A stretch of 64,000 nucleotides of DNA from JAJFJD01 sp965228975 (GCA_965228975.1 OZ245851.1:1-64000); one strand, 5' to 3'; counted from the first letter of the stretch, positions 9,602 to 18,599 are shown. The notes: generated from the sequence alone by a model not told the origin. Numbers and translations: made by a program.

Positions 9602-10840
9602 ATGGACGCCCTGTTGCCAGAGGAAATCGGTGCGATCCGAGATACCGTGAACCGGTTCATGGAGACCGAGGTCAATCCGGTCATGGAAGACTTCGAGGCG
9701 CGCGGCGAATTTCCGCGCGACCTGGTGAAGAAGGCGGGCGCGACCGGGCTGTACGGGTCGGTTTTCCCGGAATCTGTCGGCGGCACCGACATGGGATATC
9801 TCGCGGCGTCGGTGGTGTCCGAGGAAATGGCGCGCAACGACGTGCGGTTTTCCGCCTGTATCAACCAGCAGTCCTCGACCTGTCCGCAATGCATCTATGC
9901 CGGCGGGACGGTGGACCAGGTGATGAAATATGTGCCGCCGCTGTTGGCCGGTGAGACCATCGGTATGATGTCGCTGACCGAGCCGGACGGCGGGTCCGAC
10001 CCGCTGGGGGCGATGAAGACGACCGCCAAGCGTGACGGCGATGTCTACCGGATCAACGGATCGAAGGTTTTCGCGTCGATGGCGAACGAGACCGATGTCG
10101 GGGTCTTGCTGGCCAAGACCGATCCGGACGTGGGCGCCAACGGCGTGTCGGCGTTCATCGTCGAGCCGAAGAAGTATTCCGGTTTCGACGCCCGGCCCAT
10201 CGACATGCATGGACTGTCGAAGGCGCTGCGCACGTGCGCGGTCTTCCTCGACGATTTCACGGTGCCGGTGGAGAACCGCCTCGGCGAGGAAGGCGAGGGG
10301 TTCAAGATCGTGATGCGCGCGTTGCAGCCGGGCCGGGTAACGGTGGCGGCCAAGGCGCTTGGCGTCGCGCGAGCCTGTTTCGAGGATGCGGTGAAATACG
10401 CGAACGAGCGCGAGCTGCGTGGCCGGCCGATCGGCAAGTTCCAGATGATCCAATCCGAGGTCGCCGAGATGGCGGTGGCGATCGAGGCAAGCAGGGCGCT
10501 CGTCTACGAGGCGGCGCAATGCATGGATGCCGATTTGCCGTCGAACCGGATCGCGTCGCTCGCGAAATACCACGCCTCGCAGACGGCGAAGTCGGTCGCC
10601 GACCGCGCGCAGCAGATCTTCGGCGGTTACGGCCTCGCGGCCGAATACCGGGTCTCCTGGTTGAAGAATTACGCCGACCTGTTCTTCACCGGCGAGGGTA
10701 CGGCAAACGTGCAGAAGATCGTCATCGCCGAAGATGCGTTGGGCTATAAGGTGGCGGACCGGCATCACGGGCGGACCGGACTGCGGGACCCGCGCAAGGA
10801 CGACGTGGCCAAGGAGCGGACCGGCACCGCCGCCGACTAG
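9602..10840 (+). CDS. Acyl-CoA dehydrogenase family protein
   Basis: 412 residues. It shows MMSLTEPDGGSDP (FAD and substrate loop, about residue 122), RGRPIGKFQMIQ and the C-terminal AQQIFGGYGLAAEYRVSWLKNYADLFFTGEGTANVQKI region typical of FAD-dependent acyl-CoA dehydrogenases. EGTANVQ contains the Glu-Gly pair used as catalytic base in some members. It should introduce a 2,3-double bond into an acyl-CoA and pass electrons to ETF. Its TAG stop overlaps the convergent MmgE/PrpD stop by a few bases. The MaoC and MmgE/PrpD genes beside it suggest a joint pathway for a branched or short-chain acyl-CoA. Confidence 0.92.
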   Translation: MDALLPEEIGAIRDTVNRFMETEVNPVMEDFEARGEFPRDLVKKAGATGLYGSVFPESVGGTDMGYLAASVVSEEMARNDVRFSACINQQSSTCPQCIYAGGTVDQVMKYVPPLLAGETIGMMSLTEPDGGSDPLGAMKTTAKRDGDVYRINGSKVFASMANETDVGVLLAKTDPDVGANGVSAFIVEPKKYSGFDARPIDMHGLSKALRTCAVFLDDFTVPVENRLGEEGEGFKIVMRALQPGRVTVAAKALGVARACFEDAVKYANERELRGRPIGKFQMIQSEVAEMAVAIEASRALVYEAAQCMDADLPSNRIASLAKYHASQTAKSVADRAQQIFGGYGLAAEYRVSWLKNYADLFFTGEGTANVQKIVIAEDALGYKVADRHHGRTGLRDPRKDDVAKERTGTAAD

Positions 10841-12162
10841 GACCGCAGCAGGCGCGCGATTTCCGGTAAAGCGCCGGGCGAGTCGAACTCGCGCAGTGCT
10901 TTCAACAGCGGTCGCGCGCGGTCGCGGAGAACCGGTTCGGTCAGGGTCATGAACTTCTCCGCGAGGTCGAGCCAATCCATCGGGTTGCCGGGATGGCCGA
11001 GGGACAGCGCGGTCTCGCCCCGCAGGATGCGGCCGTCGGCCAGTGTCACCTCCACCGCGGAGTCGAGCATCTTGCGTCCTTCTTCCGGATGTACATCGAC
11101 CATCGCCGTGAGCCTGCGTATGGTCGGATCATTCACGCTGTCCGCCGTGAAACTGCTTGCGCCCGCCTCGCGGCCCGATAGCGCCAGCGCGACGCAGAAG
11201 GCGACGCTGAACTTCGCTTCCAGGGGTGTCTTCGGATCGTCGAAATGGCCGACCTTCTTCACGCCCGGCGCCACATAGGCGGTGATCGCGGCAATAGCGG
11301 CCGGATCGACTTGCCCCGCTATTTCGCGTGCGGCGTCGATCGACGGATGGATGCCGTGCAGGCAGGCATAGGGTTTGAAGGATGTCTTCAGGACGGCCCA
11401 GTCCGTGCCGAGCGTCTCGGTGTCGAGAGCTGCCAACTGGGCGCTGCCGTCCTGCACGAAGGCGCGGGCGAAACCGCCGTCCGGCTCCAGCAGGTCGAGT
11501 GACGCTTCGAAGCCCGACCGGGCGAGGTTCGCGCAGACAATTCCGTCCGCCGCGGCCCGTCCGACCTGGAACGGTTTCGCCATGCTGCCGAGGGTACCGC
11601 GCAGACCCGATGCTTGGGTTGTCGCCAGCGCCACGGCGTGCGCCGCCCGGTCGACATCGAGGGCGAGAAAGGCCGCCGCGGAGGCGGACGAGGCGATGCG
11701 GCCCAGCACGCCGGATGGGTGGAACCAACGGAATTGCAGGCTGAATCCCATCCGCCGGCCGGACAATTTCGCCGCCACCTCGTAACCGGCGATGAAGGCG
11801 CGAAGCGATCGGTCGCCGTTTTCGAATTTGGGATCGGTCATCGCCAGCAACGTTGCCCAGAGGACGGCGCTGAAATGCGAATCCGTCGGGATATGGGTGT
11901 CGTCGAAGTCGAGCGCATGCGCCGCCGTACCGTTGAGCAGCGCGGCCGTTTCCGGCGCGGCATCGATGGCGAAGAGCGGTGCCGCCGCATCGTCCAGGTT
12001 CGCGTAGCGCGCGACGGCGCGCGCGACGGGTTCCCGCCCTCCGGCGATGGTGACGCCGGTCCAATCCACCAGGCATTTGAGCGCCGCATCGCGGGCGTCT
12101 TCCGCCATGGCTCCGTCGCATGCACCTGACAGGAAGCTACCGATCAAATGAGCATTGGTCAT
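10837..12162 (-). CDS. MmgE/PrpD family protein
   Basis: 441 residues with the MmgE/PrpD fold features: the early WTGVTIAGGREPVARAV region, the LNGTAAHALDFDDTH signature (active-site region, about residue 76-90), RASGLRGTLGSMAKPFQVGRAA-type segment and YACLHGIHPSID. The family includes 2-methylcitrate dehydratase and cis-aconitate decarboxylase as well as many uncharacterised dehydratases, and assignment to prpD itself would need methylcitrate synthase or lyase neighbours, which are not here. A GGAGCGAGG site precedes the ATG. MaoC lies 15 bases upstream in the same direction, so the pair is an operon. Confidence 0.88.
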   Translation of the reverse strand: MTNAHLIGSFLSGACDGAMAEDARDAALKCLVDWTGVTIAGGREPVARAVARYANLDDAAAPLFAIDAAPETAALLNGTAAHALDFDDTHIPTDSHFSAVLWATLLAMTDPKFENGDRSLRAFIAGYEVAAKLSGRRMGFSLQFRWFHPSGVLGRIASSASAAAFLALDVDRAAHAVALATTQASGLRGTLGSMAKPFQVGRAAADGIVCANLARSGFEASLDLLEPDGGFARAFVQDGSAQLAALDTETLGTDWAVLKTSFKPYACLHGIHPSIDAAREIAGQVDPAAIAAITAYVAPGVKKVGHFDDPKTPLEAKFSVAFCVALALSGREAGASSFTADSVNDPTIRRLTAMVDVHPEEGRKMLDSAVEVTLADGRILRGETALSLGHPGNPMDWLDLAEKFMTLTEPVLRDRARPLLKALREFDSPGALPEIARLLRS

Positions 12163-12177
12163 GCGCGGCCTCGCTCC

Positions 12178-12654
12178 CTAAGCGGCCTCGTCGCGAATGC
12201 GTTTCGCGACCAGCATCCGCAGTTCGCCTTCGAGGCACAATTCGTCCCGCTGATTGTGGACGGTCGCGCGCAATACCATGACGCCCGTCGTGCGCTGCTC
12301 GATCAGGTCGACGATTTCCAGCATCGGGTACAACGTGTCGCCGGAATAGACGCCCTTGGCGAACTTAGCCGCGCATTCCAGCATGCCGATGATCCGTATT
12401 TCGCTGTCGCCGCGCGACATGTCCGAGGCGCCCGGCGCGCATTGCGCCAGCACCTGGAAGCCATGCGCGAGCAGGCCGGGCAGTCCCAGCGACTTGCAAT
12501 ACTCCATGTCGTAATGCAGGGGCCGGTTGTCGCCGCTGACGAGCTGGAAGGCATAGAACAGAGATTCGGTGTGGGTCCGCGACGGTGCTTCCCAGGCTTC
12601 GCCGATTTTTAGGTCTTCGAAGTAGCGGGTCTTCTTGATCGTGCGGCGCGGCAT
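12178..12654 (-). CDS. MaoC-family hydratase/dehydratase
   Basis: 158 residues. The hot-dog fold MaoC signature is clear: RYFEDLKIGEAWEAPSRTHTESLFYAFQLVSGDNRPLHYD, with the catalytic D-x4-H arrangement (D42 and H47 region) and LLAHGFQVLA. It should hydrate a 2-enoyl-CoA or catalyse the reverse. It is the first gene of the pair with MmgE/PrpD and has a GGAGG ribosome site. It is divergent from the first dioxygenase gene across 137 bases, so the two sets may share regulation. Confidence 0.88.
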   Translation of the reverse strand: MPRRTIKKTRYFEDLKIGEAWEAPSRTHTESLFYAFQLVSGDNRPLHYDMEYCKSLGLPGLLAHGFQVLAQCAPGASDMSRGDSEIRIIGMLECAAKFAKGVYSGDTLYPMLEIVDLIEQRTTGVMVLRATVHNQRDELCLEGELRMLVAKRIRDEAA

Positions 12655-12791
12655 GTGGAGCCTCCGGTTCGTGGATTTTTCGCTGTACCGTTACTAAAAT
12701 CCGAATCTCGGGATTGCGCAAACCGGTTGAATTTCATGCTATCCCGCGACTTGTGCGATAATGCCCTCCCTGGCTGTTGATGGAGGTACGC
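12655..12791. promoter_or_regulatory. Divergent intergenic region with short inverted repeat
   Basis: This 137-base spacer separates the MaoC operon (minus) from the dioxygenase array (plus). It contains an imperfect AATCC-(8)-GGATT inverted repeat near 12701-12720, a palindromic AACCGGTT at 12721-12728 and a -10-like GATAAT at 12757. These could be an operator and promoter of the plus-strand operon, but no -35 box of suitable spacing is clear. Regulatory function is inference only. Confidence 0.3.
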
Positions 12792-13754
12792 ATGACCGAG
12801 AACCAGATAGACGCCATCACCGTCATCCCCACCGGCAAGGCGCTGGGCGCCGAGGTTCGGGGAATCGATCTTGCCAAGGATGTGTCGGAGGAATTGATTG
12901 CCCGGATCAAGGAGATTTGGGCCGAACATATGGTGCTGCTGTTGCGTGGGCAGTTCCTGGAAAAGGAGCGGATGGCGGAACTCGCCAACCTATTCGGCGG
13001 GCTGATGGTTCCCGGATCGCACAGCTTCTACCTGAAGGATGGCCACACGCCGGGCGATTCGGCGCGGATCGCCGACGTGCCGGGGGTTACCTATATCTCG
13101 AATCTGGACAAGGCAGGGAAGCCGCAGCTCAAGACGGAAGGGTCCGGCAGCGCGGAACTGCTCTGGCACTCCGACAACTCCTATATGGAGATGCCGCCGA
13201 TGGGCAGCCTGCTGAACGCGGTGCGGGTGCCGACGAACGGCGGCGGGCACACGCGTTTCTGTAATCAGTACCTGGCATATGAAACGCTGCCCGACGACCT
13301 GAAGCAGGAAATCGAAGGGAAACACATCAAACACGACCGTAGCCGCAACACGTCGGGTAAAGTACGCGTGACTTTCGAGAAGGCCGCGACCCGCGAGGAC
13401 GTCATCGGACCAGTCCATCCGATCGTGCGGGTGCATCCGATCACGAAGAAACGGGCGCTCTATCTTGGGCGCCGTTACGACGGGCCGTCGTCGCACATCG
13501 TCGAACTGTCGGAACCCGAGAGCGAGGCATTGCTCGACAAGTTGTGGGCGCACGCAACGCAGGAGAAATTCGTCTGGGAACAGGACGATTGGCAGCCGGG
13601 CGACCTGATCATGTGGGACAATCAGGCGGTCATGCACGCACGCACGGCAGTCGATCACACGCAGGCGCGCCTGTTGCACCGGGTATTGGTGCAGGGCGGG
13701 CCCGTCGTGGCACCGTGGGCGGAAGAGGCGGCCGAGGGCGCCGCGGCGGAATAA
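12792..13754 (+). CDS. TauD/TfdA-family Fe(II)/2-oxoglutarate dioxygenase (array member 1)
   Basis: 320 residues from the ATG at 12792; the GGAGG at 12782-12786 sets this start and rules out a TTG 15 bases earlier. GAEVRGIDLAK near residue 20, the metal-binding WHSDNSYME (H126, D128) and the distal WDNQAVMHARTA segment with its His mark a TauD/TfdA enzyme. Such enzymes hydroxylate a carbon next to sulfonate, sulfate, ether or carboxyl groups, which often leads to C-S, C-O or C-N cleavage. It opens an array of four related genes at short spacing. The length exceeds that of the next three by about 30 residues, mostly because of an insert between residues 80 and 125. Confidence 0.88.
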   Translation: MTENQIDAITVIPTGKALGAEVRGIDLAKDVSEELIARIKEIWAEHMVLLLRGQFLEKERMAELANLFGGLMVPGSHSFYLKDGHTPGDSARIADVPGVTYISNLDKAGKPQLKTEGSGSAELLWHSDNSYMEMPPMGSLLNAVRVPTNGGGHTRFCNQYLAYETLPDDLKQEIEGKHIKHDRSRNTSGKVRVTFEKAATREDVIGPVHPIVRVHPITKKRALYLGRRYDGPSSHIVELSEPESEALLDKLWAHATQEKFVWEQDDWQPGDLIMWDNQAVMHARTAVDHTQARLLHRVLVQGGPVVAPWAEEAAEGAAAE

Positions 13755-13766
13755 AAGGCTTTCACC

Positions 13767-14615
13767 ATGAGGTTCGATATCCGTCCGTTGTCCGATGCGC
13801 TTGGCGCCGAAGTGATCGGGCTCGATCTGTCCAAGCCGTTGGACGACGAGACCTTCGCGATGGTCCACCGGGCGCATCTCGACCATCACGTATTGGTCTT
13901 CCGCGATCAGACGCTACCGCCCCAAGCGCAGATCGATTTCTCCAAACGGTTCGGGCCGTTGGATTATCATCCGGCCGATGACGCGGTGCTCGGCGGTTTC
14001 CCCGAAGTCCTCATGGTGTCGACCAAGCGGGAAAATGGGAAATTTATCGGGCTCCCCGACGCCGGCCCGATGTGGCATTCCGACCTCGCTTACAGGGAAA
14101 AGACCGCGCTCGGCACGATGCTCTATGCCGTGGAGATACCGGACCATGGCGGCGATACGGGTTTCGCCAACATGCACGCGGCGTATGAAGCGCTACCGGC
14201 GGCGTTGCGCAACGCCGTCGAGGATAAGCGCGGCGTCTTTCTCGCTGGGCGCAACAACGCGAAGCGTTCGTTCAAACGTCCGCTGAGCCAGGCGCAAAAG
14301 GACAGGACCCCGCCGGTCACGCATCCGATCGTCCGCACCCATCCGGAGACCGGGCGGAAATCGATCTTCGCAAATTCGCAGCACACGATCGCCATCGAAG
14401 GTTTGGACGAAGCGGAATCCGACCGCATTCTGTCCGATCTGTTCGAGCATTGCGCCCGGCCGGAATTCGCCTATTTCCACAAGTGGCGGGTGGGCGACCT
14501 GACCTTCTGGGACAACCGCAGCGTCCTGCATATCGCCGACCAAAGCCGGCTCGACGATCCAACCTATATCCGCCACCTGCACCGCACCACGATCGAAGGC
14601 GATGCGCCGTTCTGA
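13767..14615 (+). CDS. TauD/TfdA-family Fe(II)/2-oxoglutarate dioxygenase (array member 2)
   Basis: 282 residues, close to the family norm. The N-terminal LGAEVIGLDLSKPL, MWHSDLAYR (H104, D106), THPETGRKS substrate-side region, WDNRSVLHIA (distal His) and the C-terminal RHLHRTTIEGDAPF with its 2-oxoglutarate Arg are intact, so the enzyme should be active. It begins 12 bases after the previous gene and ends 14 bases before the next, so it is within one operon. The TGRK block recurs in members 3 and 4, so these three are closer to each other than to member 1. Confidence 0.9.
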   Translation: MRFDIRPLSDALGAEVIGLDLSKPLDDETFAMVHRAHLDHHVLVFRDQTLPPQAQIDFSKRFGPLDYHPADDAVLGGFPEVLMVSTKRENGKFIGLPDAGPMWHSDLAYREKTALGTMLYAVEIPDHGGDTGFANMHAAYEALPAALRNAVEDKRGVFLAGRNNAKRSFKRPLSQAQKDRTPPVTHPIVRTHPETGRKSIFANSQHTIAIEGLDEAESDRILSDLFEHCARPEFAYFHKWRVGDLTFWDNRSVLHIADQSRLDDPTYIRHLHRTTIEGDAPF

Positions 14616-14629
14616 GTAAGGATGCCGTT

Positions 14630-15517
14630 ATGACGACCGATGTCTTGCCGTTTGAAGTGTCGTTATCGGACGCGGCCGTCGGTGCCGAATGCCGGGGTGT
14701 GGACCTGTCCAAGCCGTTGGACGCGGAGTCTTTCTCCGAACTGGAATCGATTTTCAACGAACGTTCGGTGCTGTGCATTCGGGGGCAGGATCTGACCGAG
14801 CCGCAATATATCGACTTCGCGCGCCGGTTCGGCATCATCAAGAAAATCTACATGACCGATTACGCCCATCCGGATCATCCGGAAATTCTGTTCGTGTCGA
14901 ACATTAAGAAAAATGGACGCGATATCGGACATGCGGATGCCGGATCCGTTTGGCACTCGGATATGTCCTTCACGGAATATCCGCCGCGGGCGACGATGCT
15001 GTATGCGATCGAGGTGCCGGTGCGCGATGGCGTCGTCCTCGGTGCGACGAACTTTGCGAGCACGGCGTCCGCCTACGACTCGCTGCCGCAGAAGATGAAA
15101 GACCGGATCGACGGTCTGACCGTGGTCCACGACGTTTTCGGCCGCCGCGCGAAGACCGGGACACACACGCAGCAGGATGCGAACCGCAGACAGCAGCCGA
15201 CGGTGACGCATCCGCTGGTTCGGGTCCATCCGCATACCGGGCGCAAATGTCTCTACGTCAGTCCCGGGGAATGCACGGGTATCGTCGGTATGGACGATGC
15301 GGAAGCGCTGCCGCTAATCGAGGAACTGGCCGCGCTGATACCGGAGCCGCAATTTCGATTCAAGCATGAATGGCAACGCGGCGACGTCCTGGTCTGGGAC
15401 AACTGCGCCGTCCAGCATTTGGCGACGTTCGACTACAGCTGGCCCGCGGAACGCCGTCTGATGTGGCGTATCACGGTCGGCGGCGAGACGGATGGCGAGA
15501 GTGACGATGGCCGTTGA
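14630..15517 (+). CDS. TauD/TfdA-family Fe(II)/2-oxoglutarate dioxygenase (array member 3)
   Basis: 295 residues from the ATG at 14630, chosen because TAAGGA precedes it and the preceding gene stops just upstream; the frame stays open further upstream inside member 2, which is not credible. VGAECRGVDLSKPL, VWHSDMSFTE (H109, D111), THPLVRVHPHTGRKCLYV and WDNCAVQHLATFDY (distal His) are present. GECTGIVGMDDAEA closely resembles the matching DDCTGVSGMEAGEA of member 4, pointing to a tandem duplication. Its end overlaps the next gene. Confidence 0.9.
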   Translation: MTTDVLPFEVSLSDAAVGAECRGVDLSKPLDAESFSELESIFNERSVLCIRGQDLTEPQYIDFARRFGIIKKIYMTDYAHPDHPEILFVSNIKKNGRDIGHADAGSVWHSDMSFTEYPPRATMLYAIEVPVRDGVVLGATNFASTASAYDSLPQKMKDRIDGLTVVHDVFGRRAKTGTHTQQDANRRQQPTVTHPLVRVHPHTGRKCLYVSPGECTGIVGMDDAEALPLIEELAALIPEPQFRFKHEWQRGDVLVWDNCAVQHLATFDYSWPAERRLMWRITVGGETDGESDDGR

Positions 15518-16352
15518 GGCGGTAAAGCTGGACGCGCCGGCCGGTGTCGAGATTCGAGGGATCGACCTGGCGCAGCCGATGAACGACCATACCTTTGCGG
15601 TCATCCAGCGCGCTTTCGACACGCATGGGGTCGCGGTTTTCCGGAATCAGCGGATCACGCCTGAACAACAGGTCGCCTTCTGTGCCCGTTTCGGCGAGGT
15701 CGAGATTAATCACAATGGCGCCAAGTTCGGGATCGAAGGCAACCCGGAAATCTATCTCATCTCTAACATCGTCGAGGATGGCCGCCCGATCGGCACGCCG
15801 CGCGCCGGTCCGCGTTGGCATAGCGATATGTGCTATGCCAAACGCCCGGCACGCGCGACGATGCTATACGCCGTCGAGGTGCCGGAACTCTACGGATTGC
15901 CGCTCGGCGATACCGCCTTCGCAAATGCGGCGGCAGCCTGGGATGCGCTGCCCGGCGACATGCAGCGTCGCATCGAAGGATTGCGGGCCGTGTTCGATTT
16001 CCGGGGCCGCAAGCGTGGCCGGCCGATAAGTGCGGAGACGATCGCGCAATACCCGCCGGTTGAGCATCCGATGGTACGGCGGCATCCGAATACCGGGCGC
16101 AAAAGTCTGTATGTCATGCGCGACGATTGCACCGGTGTTTCGGGAATGGAGGCGGGCGAGGCGCGCGCCCTGATTGACGCTTTGGCCGACCATGTTGTCC
16201 GGCCGGAATTCGTCTATCGGCACCGATGGCGCAAAGGGGATTTAGTGGTTTGGGACAACTGCACCGTGCAGCATCGCGCGGTGATTGACTATGACTTGCC
16301 GCAGCGCCGGCTCATGTGGCGCACGACGGTAAAAGGCGACGTACCGCAATAA
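15492..16352 (+). CDS. TauD/TfdA-family Fe(II)/2-oxoglutarate dioxygenase (array member 4)
   Basis: 286 residues. It starts inside the end of member 3 (26-base overlap), or at an ATG 15 bases later (11-base overlap); the latter has a GAGAG site at better spacing, and the former aligns better with member 3 at the N-terminus. RWHSDMCYAKR (H110, D112), TGRKSLYVM and WDNCTVQHRAVIDYDLPQRRLMWRT carry the 2-His-1-Asp and 2-oxoglutarate residues. The overlap implies translational coupling. The same WRTTVKGD ending occurs as WRITVGGE in member 3. Confidence 0.9.
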   Translation: MARVTMAVEAVKLDAPAGVEIRGIDLAQPMNDHTFAVIQRAFDTHGVAVFRNQRITPEQQVAFCARFGEVEINHNGAKFGIEGNPEIYLISNIVEDGRPIGTPRAGPRWHSDMCYAKRPARATMLYAVEVPELYGLPLGDTAFANAAAAWDALPGDMQRRIEGLRAVFDFRGRKRGRPISAETIAQYPPVEHPMVRRHPNTGRKSLYVMRDDCTGVSGMEAGEARALIDALADHVVRPEFVYRHRWRKGDLVVWDNCTVQHRAVIDYDLPQRRLMWRTTVKGDVPQ

Positions 16353-16371
16353 CGTGGCGAGGGGACGGCAT

Positions 16372-17151
16372 ATGCTGAGCCAGGCGGAAATCGACACCTA
16401 TCATGAAGACGGATTGGTAATCCCGGACCTTCGGCTGGACGGCGAAACGGTGGCCGCCATGCGCGATTTGATGGACGAGATGCTGCGGGACGATCCCGGG
16501 CTATCGACGGATTTCGTGCCGGGATTGGTCGAACAGGATGACCGGTGGCTCGAATATGTCCGGCTTCCCATCATCCTGGATGCCGTATCGCAGCTTATCG
16601 GCGGCAATTTTCTGAACTGGTGCTCATCGCTATTCGGCAAGCCGGCGGGCGTTGGAAAGGAAACACCCTGGCATCAGGACGGCGAGTATTGGCCGATACG
16701 CCCGCTCGCTACGTGTTCCGCCTGGATCGCCCTGGACCGGACATCGCCGGAGAACGGCTGCATGCGCTATCTGCCCGGCTCGCACAAGGACCGGGCGTTG
16801 AAACCGCATACGGTGGCGCTTGGCGACGGCAAGACGCTGGAGCGTGGGCTCGCCGACGCGGCGGCGGCGGAGGCGGAGGGTCGCGACCTGATTCTGGAGC
16901 CGGGACAGTTTGCGCTCTTCGACGTGTTCACCGCGCATGGTTCCCACGCGAACCGGTCCGACAAGCGTCGCGCCGGCGTGGTCTTCCGCTATATGCCGAC
17001 GAGCTCGCATTTCGACTATGAGATCGCGGCGCAACATACCGAGGAACTCGGCCGGCCGGCCAACACATTCCGCCAACTGCATCTGATGCGGGGCGTCGAC
17101 GAATGCGGCCGCAACGACTTCAATCGGAATAAGGACGCCGCGGCGGGCTGA
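16372..17151 (+). CDS. Phytanoyl-CoA dioxygenase (PhyH) family protein
   Basis: 259 residues from the ATG at 16372, led by GAGGGGA; a GTG 18 bases upstream is less likely. The family blocks are the N-terminal YHEDGLVIPD, TPWHQDGEYWPI (H101, D103), GSHKDR near residue 137, and FTAHGSHANRSDKRR (H189 as distal ligand, R200 as the 2-oxoglutarate Arg). PhyH-type enzymes are Fe(II)/2-oxoglutarate oxygenases of a branch separate from TauD. It begins 19 bases after member 4, so the operon holds five oxygenases. The substrate is unknown: family members act on phytanoyl-CoA, ectoine and many small metabolites. Confidence 0.9.
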   Translation: MLSQAEIDTYHEDGLVIPDLRLDGETVAAMRDLMDEMLRDDPGLSTDFVPGLVEQDDRWLEYVRLPIILDAVSQLIGGNFLNWCSSLFGKPAGVGKETPWHQDGEYWPIRPLATCSAWIALDRTSPENGCMRYLPGSHKDRALKPHTVALGDGKTLERGLADAAAAEAEGRDLILEPGQFALFDVFTAHGSHANRSDKRRAGVVFRYMPTSSHFDYEIAAQHTEELGRPANTFRQLHLMRGVDECGRNDFNRNKDAAAG

Positions 17152-17241
17152 TCGGCGCCCCCCTGGTCTGGTCACCGGCGCATTCCCCCTATACGGTACG
17201 CATCTCTCCGACCGACTCCACATTTTTGACGAGGAAGTGTT

Positions 17242-18588
17242 ATGGCCGACGACCGCCCGAATATCGTTCTGATTCTCGCCGACAACCTGGGCTGGGGCGA
17301 ACTCGGCTGTTACGGCGGCGGCGTCCTGCGGGGCGCACCGACGCCGCGGATCGACGACTTGGCGACGCAAGGCCTCAAATTCCTGAATTTCAACGTGGAG
17401 AGCGATTGCGTGCCGACGCGGTCGGCCCTGATGACGGGGCGGCAGGCGATCCGCACCGGCGCCTTTCAGTCGGTGCCCGCCGGTCTGCCGCAAGGCCTGA
17501 CCAAGTGGGAGGTGCTGCTGCCCGAGGTGCTGTCGGCGAACGGCTACGCGACCGCGCACTACGGCAAATGGCATCTCGGCGATATCGAGGGCCGGCTGCC
17601 GAACGACCGCGGCTTCGACGATTGGTACGGCCTGCCGCGCACGAGCAACGAGTCGATGTTCACCTCCAGCCACAGTTACGATCCGGACGTGGTGGGCCTG
17701 CCCTACATCATGGAAGGCAAGAAGGGCGGTAAGTCCTCGAACGTCAAAATCTTCGACGAGGATACCCGGCGCACCATCGACGGCGAATTGATCGACAAGA
17801 CAATCGCCTTCATGACCGAGCAGACGAAGGCGGGCACGCCCTTCTTCGCCTATGTGCCGATCACCCAGTTGCATTTCCCGAACTTGCCGCATCCCGATTT
17901 CATCGGTGCCACGCCACACGGGGAAATGGCCGATTCACTGGCCGAGATGGACCATCGGGTGGGCCAAATCGTGGATGCGGTCGACGAGCTGGGCATCGCG
18001 GAGGATACGATCTTCATTTTCGGATCGGATAACGGACCGGAATTCCGCACGCCGTGGCGCGGCACCGCCGGCTATTGGCGCAGCACTTATCACACCGCGA
18101 TGGAGGGAAGCCTGCGTGTGCCCTTCATGATCCGGTGGCCGGGCAAAATCCCCGCGGGCGCCATCACCGACGAAGTCGTCCATATCGCCGACCTGTTCCC
18201 CACGATCCACCGGATCATTGGCGCGGACGTGCCGGCCGACCGGCCGATCGACGGCGTCGACCAGCTCGACTTCTTTATGGGCAAGCAGGAGAAGTCGAAC
18301 CGCGAAGGCTTTGTCTTCTACATCAAGGACGAGTTGCGCGCCGTTAAATGGCGCGAGTGGAAGCTGCACCTGGTGTGGGAGCCGGAAGTCAACGACGGTG
18401 CGATCAAGCTGGAGGCGCCTTATCTCTTCAACCTGATCCAGGACCCCAAGGAAGAGACCAACGTGATGATGGACAACAACTGGGTCCGCAGCGTCACAAT
18501 GCGCATGGTGCACGAGTTCCGCCAGAGCCTGAAGGATTTCCCGCCCGTCCCGCCCGGCTCGCCGGACCCTTATACGCCGCCGAAATAG
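17242..18588 (+). CDS. Type I (formylglycine) sulfatase
   Basis: 448 residues. The N-terminal NIVLILADNLGWGELGCYGG supplies the metal aspartates, and C56-V-P-T-R60 is the CxPxR motif whose Cys is oxidised to formylglycine by the generating enzyme, so it belongs to the Cys-type sulfatases. GKWHLGD and the late GSDNGPEFRTPW complete the site. Thr replaces the usual Ser at the fourth motif position. No signal peptide is visible, so it would be cytoplasmic, unlike most polysaccharide sulfatases. It follows the PhyH gene by 90 bases and has its own GAGGAAG ribosome site. A small sulfate ester imported by the cell is the simplest substrate. Confidence 0.9.
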   Translation: MADDRPNIVLILADNLGWGELGCYGGGVLRGAPTPRIDDLATQGLKFLNFNVESDCVPTRSALMTGRQAIRTGAFQSVPAGLPQGLTKWEVLLPEVLSANGYATAHYGKWHLGDIEGRLPNDRGFDDWYGLPRTSNESMFTSSHSYDPDVVGLPYIMEGKKGGKSSNVKIFDEDTRRTIDGELIDKTIAFMTEQTKAGTPFFAYVPITQLHFPNLPHPDFIGATPHGEMADSLAEMDHRVGQIVDAVDELGIAEDTIFIFGSDNGPEFRTPWRGTAGYWRSTYHTAMEGSLRVPFMIRWPGKIPAGAITDEVVHIADLFPTIHRIIGADVPADRPIDGVDQLDFFMGKQEKSNREGFVFYIKDELRAVKWREWKLHLVWEPEVNDGAIKLEAPYLFNLIQDPKEETNVMMDNNWVRSVTMRMVHEFRQSLKDFPPVPPGSPDPYTPPK

Positions 18589-18599
18589 GCGCGGGTATC

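Noticed and set aside
10837..12162. Naming the MmgE/PrpD gene prpD
   Set aside because: No methylcitrate synthase or lyase nearby and the family covers many different dehydratases.
12777..12791. TTG start for the first dioxygenase
   Set aside because: The GGAGG site is placed for the ATG at 12792 and lies inside the TTG-initiated codons.
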